Source: Acetobacteraceae bacterium
Lineage (GTDB): Bacteria; Pseudomonadota; Alphaproteobacteria; Acetobacterales; Acetobacteraceae
Assembly: GCA_947474705.1 (NCBI GenBank)
Contig: CANJJS010000021.1
Location: 1 to 63,486, forward strand
DNA: 63,486 nt
Direction of reading: 5' to 3'
In this document: positions 63,392 through 63,486 of the stretch, in pieces
Position numbering within the stretch: the first letter of the stretch is position 1
Layout: the number at the start of each line of letters is the position of its first letter
Notes under the pieces: model-generated
What the model saw: the letters and a program-made list of their open reading frames with translations, nothing else
Databases searched by the model: none
Told to the model about the DNA's origin: nothing
Translations under genes and position numbers: made by a program

Positions 63392-63454
63392 TAGTTTCCA
63401 CCCCGGTCCGTGCGATCCTCCGGCGTTTATGCTGGAGAGTCTGGGGTGTTGTAC

Positions 63455-63486
63455 ATGGATACGATTGCCGAAATCCGCCGCCGTCA
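63455..63486 (+). CDS. Start of a possible IS21-type transposase, cut by the window end
   Basis: Only ten codons are visible (MDTIAEIRRR). From memory this resembles the beginning of IstA transposases of the IS21 family, which often begin with M-D-T-I-A-x-I-R-R. The stretch just upstream (63425-63454) has no clear terminal inverted repeat that I can confirm. The call is weak because so little sequence is present. Confidence 0.3.
   Translation, partial: MDTIAEIRRR

Overview
The window is GC-rich chromosomal DNA with dense genes, short spacers and many overlapping start/stop codons. I infer an alphaproteobacterium, most likely Rhodospirillales/Acetobacteraceae. The support is the fabD-fabG-acpP-fabF-mltG order, a Hint-domain surface protein of the type common in that family, a PEP-CTERM protein, an egtB-egtD pair, many acyl-CoA genes and two CYP153-like P450s. 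No tRNA, rRNA or CRISPR array was seen.

Layout. 0.2-4.7 kb: type II fatty-acid synthesis plus mltG. 5.3-9.3 kb: an accessory stretch with a beta-solenoid/Hint protein, an inverted repeat, and a TIR-linker-FGE-fold protein whose C-terminus looks like a diversity-generating-retroelement variable region, followed by a 20-bp inverted repeat. 9.4-18.5 kb: oxidoreductases, a TetR regulator, a frameshifted SDR gene, an E2-like acyltransferase, tandem P450s and dapF. 18.5-24.1 kb: an FNR-type box before a 49-aa membrane peptide, then a 1,743-aa protein with a calpain-like protease, seven Calx-beta repeats and a zinc-metalloprotease domain. 24.2-32.1 kb: a broken FHA gene, comF, a four-rhodanese protein, a GGDEF/EAL regulator, small membrane proteins and leuA. 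32.3-34.4 kb: a duplicated small-protein/nucleotidyltransferase module with one decayed copy, probably toxin-antitoxin-like. 34.5-47.1 kb: enoyl-CoA hydratase with a CoA transferase, rpmB, a deleted hemW copy, a PEP-CTERM protein, the operon EVE-Rieske-acs-GNAT-hemW, YqjD/YqjE-like membrane proteins, and a PurB-superfamily lyase with RidA. 47.1-54.2 kb: a long palindromic element and a thiol/sulfur-themed group (egtB, egtD, a MetE-like enzyme, a D-cysteine-desulfhydrase-like enzyme, msrP with a small coupled membrane protein). 54.3-61.5 kb: PEP-mutase family enzyme, NHL propeller, acyl-CoA carboxylase subunit, acyl-CoA dehydrogenase and an MFS exporter. 61.8 kb to the end: a mobile-island edge with a HEPN-type (ApeA-like) protein, a decayed serine recombinase and the first codons of what may be an IS21-type transposase.

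The main candidates for undescribed biology are the TIR/FGE protein with its variable-region-like C-terminus, the double-protease Calx-beta protein, the duplicated nucleotidyltransferase module, the msrP-coupled membrane protein and the HEPN protein at the mobile edge. All functions are read from sequence motifs; no database search was run.
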